Assembly: GCA_021826795.1 (NCBI GenBank)
Contig: JAKAYM010000020.1
Coordinates: 1 to 20,049 of the forward strand
Direction: 5' to 3'
Length of the DNA stretch: 20,049 nucleotides
From: Thermoplasmata archaeon
GTDB lineage: Archaea; Thermoplasmatota; Thermoplasmata; Thermoplasmatales; Thermoplasmataceae
This document shows, piece by piece, positions 1 to 8,252 of this stretch (position 1 is its first letter; each line of letters opens with the position of its first letter). The notes beneath the pieces are model-generated. The model was not told the DNA's origin. It saw only the letters and a list, made by a program, of their open reading frames with translations, and did not search any database. The position numbers and the translations under genes are program-made.

Positions 1-870
1 GAAACCGAGGAAATAGAAAATCATTCCAATAAATCTGAACAACACTGGATTTGATGATTTATTCATTACCTTGAATATGGGATACTGCAACAGCACAACA
101 AGTATTCCATTGAGCGAGTATATATATGCTAAATAGAGTATGGGCAAACCTTCGAAATCAAAGGCATACAATGTCAGTGACGCTCCTCTCTGCCTTAACA
201 TGAATGCCATTACTATGCCTATTATTATGAATACTATAAAAAATCTATCCTTATAGGCAAGTTTTATATCTGATTTTGTGAGATATAGTGCCTTTGACGG
301 AAAATAAGTTTCTCTCACACTGAAATAAAGTATTCCTATTTCTATGAATGTACTGATTCCGGCTAGCAGAAATATGTACTGGAATCCGTACACAGAGAGT
401 ACCGCACCCATTATGGGCCCTATTGCTGCACCTGCATTTGCAAGAACCCTTATAATGGTATATCCTGAGAGCCTCTGACCCAGAGAAGTGACATCCGCTA
501 TTGATGCCTCGATGGCTGGATACTGCAATGCATTTATGATTATTGTTGAGTAGAAAAGTAAAATCAAAAGAATTGCGGGCATTCTGTACAATACGGTAAA
601 ATACATGGCAATGTATAGCAATCCCGCCGGAATCGGTATCAGTATAAGAAACACACGCCTGCCTATCCTGTCTGTTAGTATACCAGAATAATACTGCACT
701 ACGGACATAATAAGTATTGCAATTCCAAGTACTATACCGGTTTCCAGGAATGATATATGGTATATGAATACAAATATCAGTGGCAGGAAAATAAATGTGG
801 AAACCCTGCCTGAAGCCCTTATCAGACGTGTAAATCCAAGGTACCATACTCTTTTATCTATACTATTCAT
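1..870 (-). CDS. MFS transporter, C-terminus cut by window edge
   Basis: This frame starts at ATG 870 and stays open for 290 codons to base 1, so the C-terminal part is outside the window. The translation is a chain of hydrophobic segments. After the second one comes GILTDRIGRRVFLI, a good match to the major facilitator signature (motif A) between TM2 and TM3. It is therefore a secondary transporter of the cytoplasmic membrane; the substrate cannot be told from sequence. The start lies one base after the stop of the upstream MFS gene (2101-872), and AGAGGCGTG just upstream is a partial Shine-Dalgarno match, so the two genes are very likely co-transcribed. The open frame 251-847 on the same strand is a shadow of this gene. 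Confidence 0.88.
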   Translation of the reverse strand, partial: MNSIDKRVWYLGFTRLIRASGRVSTFIFLPLIFVFIYHISFLETGIVLGIAILIMSVVQYYSGILTDRIGRRVFLILIPIPAGLLYIAMYFTVLYRMPAILLILLFYSTIIINALQYPAIEASIADVTSLGQRLSGYTIIRVLANAGAAIGPIMGAVLSVYGFQYIFLLAGISTFIEIGILYFSVRETYFPSKALYLTKSDIKLAYKDRFFIVFIIIGIVMAFMLRQRGASLTLYAFDFEGLPILYLAYIYSLNGILVVLLQYPIFKVMNKSSNPVLFRFIGMIFYFLGF

Positions 871-871
871 T

Positions 872-2101
872 TCACGCCTCTGCCTTTTCAGCCTTATCAT
901 ATTTACCCGGGCGCCACGATTTTATCATAGTGTAATAAAGTACTCCGCCAATAGCCTGCAATGAACCGCCTATAACAAGCGGAAAAGCGAAATTTAAATC
1001 CATGAGATAACCGGAGGCACCACTTGTGAGCTGTGATGCCCTCCCGGAAACACCCTGTATGGCAGTAGATGTGCCATAATCCTCCTTGTCAATCCCACGT
1101 ACATTGATTGCACCCCTCATCGGTGATCCTATCCCGGCAATTCCCATTCTTCCCACATAAATTAAACCTGCAAGGAAGAAGAACGGTGTAAATGCCATAA
1201 CAATGAATAGTGCACCCTGCAGTACATGGGCTATTGATGCAATTTTCAGTGAGTCAAACATTCCATTTATATATTTCCCTGATACATAGGATCCAATTGC
1301 TGTAACCGCATACCCAACTGTGTATGTATATCCTATTACACTTGGGTCTATATGGTATTTAAGTTCAAAAAGGAGTGGAAGCAGTGGCATGGAAATTCCT
1401 ATAGCGGCCGCATTTATGCTGTTAGGCAAGATAATTCTCATGAGGAAACCGAAGCTCTGTTTCTTCATAACCTTCGTTGTTTTCTTCGGTCTTCTGTATT
1501 CTTTCAGTCTTGAAAGAGATATCAGTGATGCAAATACAAGCATAAATGAAACAAAGAAAAATGTGCGGTAGAACATAATCACTCCAATAATATTTTCTAT
1601 GAATACATAGGAACTCAAAAATAAACCACCAAATATTGAAAATGCAGAAGCGGTTGCTAGTAAAAGAGACAGTTTTCCAACCCTGTTGTTTTCAGCTCCA
1701 TAGTTATTTGCAACAAACGCAGTCATTCCCGGTGAGAACGCACCACGCATGCCGCCGGCCCCTCCGGTTATTCCCGCTATTATAGCACCAGTTCCAATAA
1801 AATATATATTTGTGGATACTGTGATTAGAAGCATCCCGACAACCGGAAATATTTCCCCAAGAAACAGTATTCTGGAATACCCGATTTTATCACCAAGTCT
1901 TCCAAGAATCAATGTCAGAAAGACATTGAATAATGTAATGGGAACATAAAGGAGTCCTATAAATATTGCAGAAAAATGCAGAAAATGAAGATAAAGGGGC
2001 AGTGCAAGTGTCACAAAGATCAAAGCCGAACTCCTTGTAGCCCTTGAAATAATAAGATACTTAAACGAGTTGTTTACTTCTTCAGGAGAATCAGAAAACA
2101 T
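872..2101 (-). CDS. MFS transporter
   Basis: A 409-residue polytopic membrane protein of normal MFS size (about 12 hydrophobic segments). Motif A is visible at about residues 66-79 as GRLGDKIGYSRILF. A glycine-rich stretch at about 108-118 (AGITGGAGGMRG) and a related GSPMRGA in the second half (about 325) suggest the usual two-fold repeat of MFS proteins. The C-terminus is short, charged and probably cytoplasmic. It is followed at once by a second MFS gene (1-base gap), which suggests two transporters working on related substrates or as a pair; this is inference. A TATA-like stretch at 2122-2134, about 26 nt before the ATG, suggests its own promoter although the DedA-type gene ends only 30 nt upstream. 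Substrate unknown. Confidence 0.88.
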   Translation of the reverse strand: MFSDSPEEVNNSFKYLIISRATRSSALIFVTLALPLYLHFLHFSAIFIGLLYVPITLFNVFLTLILGRLGDKIGYSRILFLGEIFPVVGMLLITVSTNIYFIGTGAIIAGITGGAGGMRGAFSPGMTAFVANNYGAENNRVGKLSLLLATASAFSIFGGLFLSSYVFIENIIGVIMFYRTFFFVSFMLVFASLISLSRLKEYRRPKKTTKVMKKQSFGFLMRIILPNSINAAAIGISMPLLPLLFELKYHIDPSVIGYTYTVGYAVTAIGSYVSGKYINGMFDSLKIASIAHVLQGALFIVMAFTPFFFLAGLIYVGRMGIAGIGSPMRGAINVRGIDKEDYGTSTAIQGVSGRASQLTSGASGYLMDLNFAFPLVIGGSLQAIGGVLYYTMIKSWRPGKYDKAEKAEA

Positions 2102-2121
2102 ATCACACTATATTCTTTATT

Positions 2122-2134
2122 AGTATATTATTTA
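2122..2134 (-). promoter_or_regulatory. TATA-like box of the MFS gene starting at 2101
   Basis: On the minus strand the sequence AAATAATATACTA is centred about 26 nt before ATG 2101, the spacing expected for a leaderless archaeal transcript. It overlaps the stop codon of the DedA-type gene. AT-richness makes chance matches common here. Confidence 0.4.
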
Positions 2135-2845
2135 TTTGTTTAATGATATATTGCGCCGCTTTCTGGCATTTAAAACTCTCACAAAGAGATATATTACAAC
2201 AACTGCAAAAGCGGCAACACCCACATAGGAATATTCATCAAAATACTTTAGAAGCAGCTCCCAGTGAGATCCGAAAAGTATGCCGAGATAAATTAATACA
2301 GCGTTGTAAATCATATCTCCTGTAAGTGTATAAATAGAAAATTTTTTAAAATCCATTGTAGCTATTCCTGCCGGTATGGAAATAAACGTTCGGAATACCG
2401 GAATAAATCTAGTGGTAAATACAGAAAGGTCCCCGTATTTATTGAACCAGACCTTTGTCCGGTCTATCGTATCACTCTTCAGAAGAAAATACTTACCATA
2501 ATGGATTATGAATGGGTCACCACCGTATTTACCAACTGCATAGGCAATCCATGCACCCACGAGATCTCCAACCGATCCAGCAATAAGCAGCAGTACAATA
2601 GATGGATATGGCCCGAAGGAATCCATAAGCCCGTAAAACGCAAGATACCCTGAAAATGTCATTACAACTTCTGATGGAATTGGGAGAAGCATTCCCTCCA
2701 GAAGCATGAGGAAGAATACTCCAGTGAGGCCCAATTTGACGATTAACACCTCAACGAATTTTATCAGGCTGACCGTAATGGATGTAATAATACTCAATTC
2801 AATAAACCCAATATATTCTATATAATTAATACTTACGGTCAACAA
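2132..2845 (-). CDS. DedA / VTT-domain membrane protein
   Basis: The protein has the DedA family hallmarks: an acidic residue followed by PIPSEVV (about 50-61), a GD in a membrane segment (GSVGDLVG), and the conserved amphipathic segment FTTRFIPVFRTFISIPAG (about 145-162), followed by two more membrane segments. DedA proteins are inner-membrane proteins linked to lipid scrambling or flipping and envelope homeostasis; the archaeal role is not established. The 237-codon frame begins with TTG at 2845 and has no ATG near its N-terminus. A second TTG at 2797 (residue 17) would give the length usual for the family, so the start is uncertain. It is read in the same direction as the two MFS genes, 30 nt upstream. 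Confidence 0.85.
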   Translation of the reverse strand: MLTVSINYIEYIGFIELSIITSITVSLIKFVEVLIVKLGLTGVFFLMLLEGMLLPIPSEVVMTFSGYLAFYGLMDSFGPYPSIVLLLIAGSVGDLVGAWIAYAVGKYGGDPFIIHYGKYFLLKSDTIDRTKVWFNKYGDLSVFTTRFIPVFRTFISIPAGIATMDFKKFSIYTLTGDMIYNAVLIYLGILFGSHWELLLKYFDEYSYVGVAAFAVVVIYLFVRVLNARKRRNISLNK

Positions 2846-2902
2846 GTTAAATCAATTAAAGTATATGGGCAAAATTCTTTAGGCAAATTATAATAATAAT
2901 TC

Positions 2903-3838
2903 ATGACAAAAATTCTTGTTACCCGGCAACTCCCCGGAAATTATTTAAATGGTCATGAAAATTTTGATATACAGATTTTTTCCGGGAATGGAGATATCCG
3001 GCAGTGGCTCCTTTCCAATATAGGAGATGCAGATGGAATACTCGTAACTCTTAACGAGAAGATTAACAGGGAAATAATTGACCGTGGAATTAAATTGAAG
3101 GTTATAAGCACATACAGTGTGGGATTTGACCATATAGATGTTGATTATGCAAAATCCAGAGGAATCACTGTAACCTATACGCCGGAGGTGCTCACTGAGG
3201 CTACTGCTGACCTGATATTCGGAATAATGCTTGCAGCGGCAAGAAATATAGTTTCCGGTGACAATTTAATTAGGCATAATGGATGGCAGTCCGGGTGGAA
3301 ACCGGGATTCATGCTTGGATCTGAGGTTTATGGAAAAACACTCGGAATAATAGGCATGGGTCGCATAGGAAAGGCTGTGCTTAAACGCTCCACTGGATTT
3401 GATATGAAAGCAATCTATTACAGCAGGAACATACATAATGTTGATGCAGATTACGTCGATCTGGATTATCTCCTTTCCGAATCAGATTTTGTTGTAATAG
3501 CCCTTGATCTCAATAATGAAACATTCCACTTCATGAACTATGAAAGAATTTCAAGAATGAAAAAATCGGCATTTCTTATAAACGGTACAAGAGGAAAGGT
3601 TGTCAATGAAAAAGACCTTATAAGGGCAATGGAAAATCACATGATCAGGGGCGCTGCACTGGATGTATTTGAGAATGAGCCTGTAAATAAAAGCAATCCA
3701 CTTACATCAATGGAAAATGCCGTACTTACACCGCATCTGGGAAGCGCAACATATGAAACCCGGGATAAAATGGCAGAAACTGCAGTAACAAATCTCTTTA
3801 ATGTACTGGAGGGGAAAAAACCTCTGTATAAATTATAA
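2903..3838 (+). CDS. D-2-hydroxyacid dehydrogenase (glyoxylate/hydroxypyruvate reductase-like)
   Basis: A 311-residue cytosolic NAD(P)-dependent oxidoreductase of the D-isomer 2-hydroxyacid dehydrogenase family, which interconverts 2-oxoacids and D-2-hydroxyacids. The nucleotide-binding loop GMGRIG is at 151-156. The catalytic triad is in place: Arg230 (NGTRG), Glu259 (FENEP) and His278 (LTPHLGSAT). At the end of the second beta strand, where NADH-specific members carry Asp, this protein has YYSRN (172-176); the Ser-Arg pair is often seen in enzymes that accept NADPH. Length is typical of the archaeal glyoxylate reductase group. The real substrate (glyoxylate, hydroxypyruvate, another 2-oxoacid) is open. 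It is divergent from the DedA-type gene; no clear Shine-Dalgarno site is present, and queC follows 22 nt downstream. Confidence 0.9.
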   Translation: MTKILVTRQLPGNYLNGHENFDIQIFSGNGDIRQWLLSNIGDADGILVTLNEKINREIIDRGIKLKVISTYSVGFDHIDVDYAKSRGITVTYTPEVLTEATADLIFGIMLAAARNIVSGDNLIRHNGWQSGWKPGFMLGSEVYGKTLGIIGMGRIGKAVLKRSTGFDMKAIYYSRNIHNVDADYVDLDYLLSESDFVVIALDLNNETFHFMNYERISRMKKSAFLINGTRGKVVNEKDLIRAMENHMIRGAALDVFENEPVNKSNPLTSMENAVLTPHLGSATYETRDKMAETAVTNLFNVLEGKKPLYKL

Positions 3839-3840
3839 TA
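3827..3840 (+). promoter_or_regulatory. TATA-like box of queC
   Basis: TATAAATTATAATA is centred about 28 nt before ATG 3861 and overlaps the last codons and stop of the dehydrogenase gene. It suggests that queC has its own leaderless promoter despite lying close behind its neighbour. Confidence 0.45.
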
Positions 3841-3860
3841 GTTCCTAAACATAAGGTACT

Positions 3861-4580
3861 ATGGATGATAAACGGGCGGTGGTTTTGATATCCGGGGGAC
3901 TGGATTCTCCAACAGTTCTTGCCTATGCACTGGATCAGGGATATACCATATTTCCACTGAGCTTTGAATACGGTCAGAGGCATATTAGAGAAATCCAGAG
4001 TTCAGAAAAAATATGCAGTTATTACGGCCTTGAGCTAAAGAAGATTAATATAAATCTCAGGCAAATAGGAGGTTCAGCACTCACAGATAACATCGAGGTT
4101 CCTGAGCGTGGCCTCGATTCAATATCCGGCAGTGTACCTGTAACCTATGTGCCAGCAAGGAATACCATATTCATCTCACTGGCGGCAGCTTACGGGGAGG
4201 TTATAGGGGCAGGCACCATCTTCATAGGAGCCAATGCCATAGATTATTCTGGATATCCTGACTGCAGGCCGGAATTTTACAATGCCATGGAAAAAACACT
4301 AAATCTCGGCACCGAATATGGAATAGAAAATGGATTTAAAATCAATGTTCCATTACAGTATCTTACAAAGGGTGATATAGTAAAGCTTGGCAGAAAATTA
4401 GGGGTCCCATATGGTCTTACGTGGTCATGCTACAATGGAAGGGAGAATGCATGCGGAAAATGTGATTCATGCATCCTAAGACTAAAGGGATTCATGGAAG
4501 CAGGCGATTTTGACGATATAGAATATGAAGAATACCCGGATTTTTATTCCAGGTACCTGAAATCCCATGGAAAACTTTGA
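3861..4580 (+). CDS. queC: 7-cyano-7-deazaguanine (preQ0) synthase QueC
   Basis: A 239-residue enzyme that converts 7-carboxy-7-deazaguanine and ammonia to preQ0 with ATP. In archaea preQ0 feeds the synthesis of archaeosine in tRNA. The ATP-pyrophosphatase loop SGGLDS is at 11-16, near the N-terminus as expected, and the strand carrying YVPARNTIF (96-104) is typical of QueC. Four cysteines near the C-terminus, Cys190, Cys198, Cys201 and Cys204 (CYNGRENACGKCDSC), form the family's zinc site. Length is normal. No other preQ0 genes (queD, queE, folE-type) are in the window, so the pathway is encoded elsewhere. The start fits a leaderless promoter at 3827-3840. Confidence 0.95.
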   Translation: MDDKRAVVLISGGLDSPTVLAYALDQGYTIFPLSFEYGQRHIREIQSSEKICSYYGLELKKININLRQIGGSALTDNIEVPERGLDSISGSVPVTYVPARNTIFISLAAAYGEVIGAGTIFIGANAIDYSGYPDCRPEFYNAMEKTLNLGTEYGIENGFKINVPLQYLTKGDIVKLGRKLGVPYGLTWSCYNGRENACGKCDSCILRLKGFMEAGDFDDIEYEEYPDFYSRYLKSHGKL

Positions 4581-4584
4581 ACTG

Positions 4585-4597
4585 AAAATATTTAATT
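4585..4597 (+). promoter_or_regulatory. TATA-like box of hemB
   Basis: AAAATATTTAATT is centred about 28 nt before ATG 4620 in the 39-nt gap after queC. The spacing fits a leaderless hemB transcript. Confidence 0.45.
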
Positions 4598-4619
4598 AGC
4601 CTGAAATGATAATTGGGGT

Positions 4620-5588
4620 ATGTTCCCTGTTGAAAGATTAAGAAGATACAGATTAAACGGCAATATCAGAAATATGTTCAGGGAGACCAGCATAAATCCT
4701 GATAAGCTCATAATGCCGGTCTTTGTTGATGAAACCGAGAAAAGCAAAACGGCTATTAAATCCATGCCAGGCATTTACCGTTACTCGCTTTCTGAATATG
4801 AAAAGTATATAATGCATCTGGAAGAAATCGGTGTCAAGAACATCATAATTTTTGGAATACCGGCCAAAAAGGATTCCTGCGGTACTTCTTCATACGATAA
4901 AAATGGCATAGTACAGAGAGCTATTGCATCGGCAAAGAAAAACACGTCACTGAATACTATAGCGGACCTCTGCCTCTGCGAGTATACAGATACAGGCCAC
5001 TGCGGTGTAATAGAGAATGCCTATGTAAATAACGATAAAACCCTTGAAATTTATGGAAAGGAAGCAGTTAGCTATGCAGATGCGGGAGTGGATATGGTGG
5101 CGCCATCGGGGATGATGGATGGGCAGGTTGGTGCCATAAGGAATGCCCTGGATAATGAAGGATTTATCAATACACTGATCATGGCATACAGCTCAAAATT
5201 CGCATCAAATCTTTACGGTCCATTCAGGGATGCAGCAGATTCGACTCCCCAGTTCGGGGACAGGAAGAGCTACCAGATGGATTACCATAACGGCGATGAG
5301 GCCATGAGAGAGATAGGTCTGGATGTACAGGAGGGAGCAGATGTTATAATGGTAAAACCAGCATTATTCTACCTTGACATGATTTACAGAGCAAAGGAAT
5401 ATTATAATATGCCTCTTGCAACATATATGGTCAGTGGTGAGTACAGTATGATCAAAAATGCAATATCATCTGGGCTTCTGGCCCCTGACACTGCAGTTGA
5501 GGCATTAACATCCTTATTCAGGGCAGGCTCTGACTTAGTGATAACCTATTTTGCGGAGGATTATATAGCAAATCATGGTAAGTTCTGA
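4620..5588 (+). CDS. hemB: delta-aminolevulinic acid dehydratase (porphobilinogen synthase) HemB
   Basis: A 322-residue cytosolic enzyme that condenses two 5-aminolevulinate molecules into porphobilinogen, the precursor of haem and other tetrapyrroles. Both Schiff-base lysines are in their family contexts: Lys193 in SSKFASNLYGPFR and Lys246 in MVKPA. The metal-binding cysteines are present at Cys118, Cys120 and Cys128 (DLCLCEYTDTGHCG), so this is the zinc-dependent type. APSGMMDGQVGAIR and VSGEY are further family motifs. Length is typical. No other haem gene lies in the window; the nearby P450 is a consumer of haem, but no operon link is seen. The last 71 nt overlap, tail to tail, the 3' end of the membrane protein gene on the other strand. 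Confidence 0.96.
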   Translation: MFPVERLRRYRLNGNIRNMFRETSINPDKLIMPVFVDETEKSKTAIKSMPGIYRYSLSEYEKYIMHLEEIGVKNIIIFGIPAKKDSCGTSSYDKNGIVQRAIASAKKNTSLNTIADLCLCEYTDTGHCGVIENAYVNNDKTLEIYGKEAVSYADAGVDMVAPSGMMDGQVGAIRNALDNEGFINTLIMAYSSKFASNLYGPFRDAADSTPQFGDRKSYQMDYHNGDEAMREIGLDVQEGADVIMVKPALFYLDMIYRAKEYYNMPLATYMVSGEYSMIKNAISSGLLAPDTAVEALTSLFRAGSDLVITYFAEDYIANHGKF

Positions 5589-7365
5589 CATTCCAATCTA
5601 TTATCCTGTATGCGGCAGACCCCTGTACAGTACCATTGTATGCTATTAAATCCAGCGTTATATTATCCGGAATTGTTTCCCCACGAACAGGGTAAAGCAT
5701 GATACTGGATGTTCCATCTTTTATTATATTTCCCGAGTAGTTGAAAAGAAGTCCATTATAATTTGTTTCATTTATTATTCCCCTGAAGTAAATGGCTTCA
5801 GGCTCAGCGCCAGTGTATGTTACGTTTACCATTATTGCACTAGCATTTCCATGGCTTACAATCATATATACGGAATCTATTTTTACTGTATCGTGTGTGG
5901 TGTCATTATAATAGGCACCTATAACCATGACAGCTATTAATATTGCTACAGCGTATGCAGCATAACGTTTCAATGCCTTTTTGTCTATGGCAAGCTTCCG
6001 TTTATAATCTATGTCCTCTATGGAGAGCACAGATATGATAGGCCAGAATGCCACATATGTGATAAGGAGCCTGTAGTTGAATATCATAATAAATAATGGA
6101 AAAACGAATAGGGTGAATTTCAATGTGTCATAATGTATGACATACATTGCGAGGAAGAAGAGGAATGAAATCACCAGAATTGCTGTAAAAAATCCAGCAG
6201 GCAAATGAACAAAATTCAGGAAGGAGAGCTGTGATGGCCCGAAGCCTATCCCGATTAAATCCATGGTTTCGGATGACAATATGTTCCTGAAATATAACAC
6301 CGGAGATCTTAAAATGAAATAACCATTTATTGCCATGATCAGTATAAATGCAGAGAGCGTCCACTTAAACGCTTCTCTTAATCCCCTTTCTCTATAAATC
6401 ATGTAGAACATGAAAGGGAATATGAAGGCAGGGAACTGCTTTGCGGATAATGAGAGCCCGAAGAATAATCCGGAGTAAACTGGTTTTTCTCTGAAGTAAT
6501 ATGAAGCCATAAGGAATACAACCCATACAAGTCCTACAAGGGAGAATGCCGCGCTGTAAATGAATATAACATTGAGCAAAATAGAAAGCATGGCATACAA
6601 CGCAATCTTCTTATCCCTGAATTTCTGATATATAAATATAAAAGGAATGAATGATATTATAGATATTATTAAATTTGCAAATTTTCCAGCATAGACATAT
6701 GGTATATAGATAAGAAATGCCAGGGCCGGGTATCCGAGCAATGTGATATCTTTTCCTGACATAGTTGGGGTGACGTTCAGATCAAGATTAAAGGTTTTAA
6801 AATAGGAGAATACGTCTGCAGTTACTGCCGGATTATATGGATTGAAGCCCTCAAGGAATTTCATGGCAGAATAGAGGTCTATTAGGAATTCATCTGTTGG
6901 TTCAAATACAAATATTACAGAAATTACAGACACTGTTATAAGAAATATTATGGCTATTATGATATATGCCGGTCTGGAAATGGCAGTTTTCCCCCTGAGA
7001 AAATCATACATAGATGGATTTTTATAAAATTTGTAGGAAACAAGAAGCAATGATGTGGTGGCAAGTATCAAAAGCATGATTTTTAAAATCATATCTGCTA
7101 CTACCATATCTATAGTCATGTCAATGAGAAGCATCAAGGAGTAAACGAATGTCTGCAGGTACACATTACCGAATTTGATGTATCCGTTCAAATTTGATAT
7201 TACCAGAATGACAGCAGAAATTAATAGCAGCACAGTCTCCAGAACTATGGCATATATATTGAGATACCCGAAGAGACCGTACGAAATGAAAGCACCCATG
7301 ATTAGAACAGTGGCAATCTCATTCATTATTATCCGTTGAAGCCTGTCCTCCCCTTCTTTTTCCAT
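5518..7365 (-). CDS. GT-C-like polytopic membrane glycosyltransferase with sequon-rich C-terminal tail
   Basis: About 615 residues. Roughly the first 480 form a dozen or so hydrophobic segments. After a long N-terminal membrane region comes a loop, FEPTDEFLIDLYSAMKFL followed by EGFNPYNP, that resembles the first outer loop of GT-C enzymes (GT87/PMT type), where acidic residues bind a lipid-phosphate sugar donor. The last 130 residues are hydrophilic and hold seven Asn-X-Ser/Thr sequons, so the tail is probably outside the cell and glycosylated. Function is inferred: transfer of sugars to surface glycans. ATG 7365 is preferred over TTG 7377, because it follows the stop of the upstream GtrA-type gene by one base. 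The gene's 3' end overlaps hemB by 71 nt, so the final residues are read from hemB antisense. Confidence 0.72.
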   Translation of the reverse strand: MEKEGEDRLQRIIMNEIATVLIMGAFISYGLFGYLNIYAIVLETVLLLISAVILVISNLNGYIKFGNVYLQTFVYSLMLLIDMTIDMVVADMILKIMLLILATTSLLLVSYKFYKNPSMYDFLRGKTAISRPAYIIIAIIFLITVSVISVIFVFEPTDEFLIDLYSAMKFLEGFNPYNPAVTADVFSYFKTFNLDLNVTPTMSGKDITLLGYPALAFLIYIPYVYAGKFANLIISIISFIPFIFIYQKFRDKKIALYAMLSILLNVIFIYSAAFSLVGLVWVVFLMASYYFREKPVYSGLFFGLSLSAKQFPAFIFPFMFYMIYRERGLREAFKWTLSAFILIMAINGYFILRSPVLYFRNILSSETMDLIGIGFGPSQLSFLNFVHLPAGFFTAILVISFLFFLAMYVIHYDTLKFTLFVFPLFIMIFNYRLLITYVAFWPIISVLSIEDIDYKRKLAIDKKALKRYAAYAVAILIAVMVIGAYYNDTTHDTVKIDSVYMIVSHGNASAIMVNVTYTGAEPEAIYFRGIINETNYNGLLFNYSGNIIKDGTSSIMLYPVRGETIPDNITLDLIAYNGTVQGSAAYRIIDWNVRTYHDLLYNPPQNRLSLSQSLP

Positions 7366-7366
7366 A

Positions 7367-8143
7367 CTACCACACAATTAAAGTTGCAGTTGTATAAGTA
7401 ATTATAAACGCAACAAGTATGCCAAGGAAATCGGCTACATATATGTTTGTTTTATAAAATATGGCAGAATAATAAACCCCCAGATTTGCACCGAAACCTA
7501 TTAGATTAAAGGCGTTGTACTTTGCGAGTCTCATATAGAAATGGCCCCTTCCCCGGAATGTGTACCTGTTATTAAGTACGAAGTTCCAGATAATGGATAT
7601 TTCAATTGCCGGAAGGATACTCAAATCCCTGCCCAGAACGCTATGCAACATCAGGAGTATAACCTCGTTAACCACAACGCCCGATATGCCCACAATAATA
7701 TATTTGAACATATTTCCCCTTTTAATTGTAAGGTCCAGAAAATCTCTGAATGTAATTGTTTCACTGCATTTTATACCTGTATTCACGATATTATACTGAA
7801 AGCTCCTATTTTTCAAAAGCATTGCATTCCCTAGAATCATATTTTTTCCCTGCTCTGGTGTCATATTCTTTGACAGCAGATAATCATAGGCATTTTTGGA
7901 ATAAATAGTTCCAAATGGAAGTATCTTACCCCTTTTTATAGATAACGATAATTTTATGAGAATTCCATAGATGAATACCAGTACCCCCTGTTTTCCAAAA
8001 AGTAATATAAAATCATTATTGTCAGAATAGGCTGAACTGACAATGGCATCACGTTTTTCATCCTCTATTTTGACGTTTGATATCAATATATAGTCAAAAT
8101 CATCATTGTATGTCGCTTTGCCATTTCTATATTTCTGAATCAT
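7367..8143 (-). CDS. GtrA-domain membrane protein with degenerate GT2-like N-terminal region
   Basis: 258 residues in two parts. Residues about 145-258 are a GtrA-like domain with four hydrophobic segments and the family signature EISIIWNFVLNNRYTF (181-196). This domain forms the membrane part of many archaeal and bacterial polyprenyl-phosphate-mannose/glucose synthases and of GtrA translocases. Residues 1-140 look like the remains of the C-terminal half of a family 2 glycosyltransferase: DYILISNV may match the strand that normally ends in DAD, and a pattern like 'lpfGtiysk' the acceptor loop, but the acidic donor-binding motif is not there. It probably acts in lipid-linked sugar supply or flipping rather than in catalysis; this is inference. 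It is the first gene of an operon with the GT-C-like gene (1-base gap). Confidence 0.72.
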   Translation of the reverse strand: MIQKYRNGKATYNDDFDYILISNVKIEDEKRDAIVSSAYSDNNDFILLFGKQGVLVFIYGILIKLSLSIKRGKILPFGTIYSKNAYDYLLSKNMTPEQGKNMILGNAMLLKNRSFQYNIVNTGIKCSETITFRDFLDLTIKRGNMFKYIIVGISGVVVNEVILLMLHSVLGRDLSILPAIEISIIWNFVLNNRYTFRGRGHFYMRLAKYNAFNLIGFGANLGVYYSAIFYKTNIYVADFLGILVAFIITYTTATLIVW

Positions 8144-8166
8144 CTAAGAAGGGAATAATACAATCC

Positions 8167-8180
8167 TTTTTATTTTTATT
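8167..8180 (-). promoter_or_regulatory. TATA-like box of the GtrA / GT-C operon
   Basis: On the minus strand AATAAAAATAAAAA is centred about 30 nt before ATG 8143. It is A-rich rather than a clean TATA, so support is weak. Confidence 0.3.
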
Positions 8181-8223
8181 GATTGAAAAAATAGGGTTTG
8201 TGTTCCTAAGTAATATCAATAAA

Positions 8224-8233
8224 TCTAATATAC
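8224..8233 (+). promoter_or_regulatory. TATA-like box of the P450 gene
   Basis: TCTAATATAC is centred about 25 nt before ATG 8253, with no Shine-Dalgarno site between, which fits a leaderless transcript. Confidence 0.42.
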
Positions 8234-8252
8234 ATCCTGAATATCTTAATTA

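Noticed and set aside
251..847. 198-codon open frame on the minus strand, Cys/His-rich product
   Set aside because: It is a shadow in another frame of the MFS gene 870 to 1, which has motif A and membrane segments and is open to the window edge.
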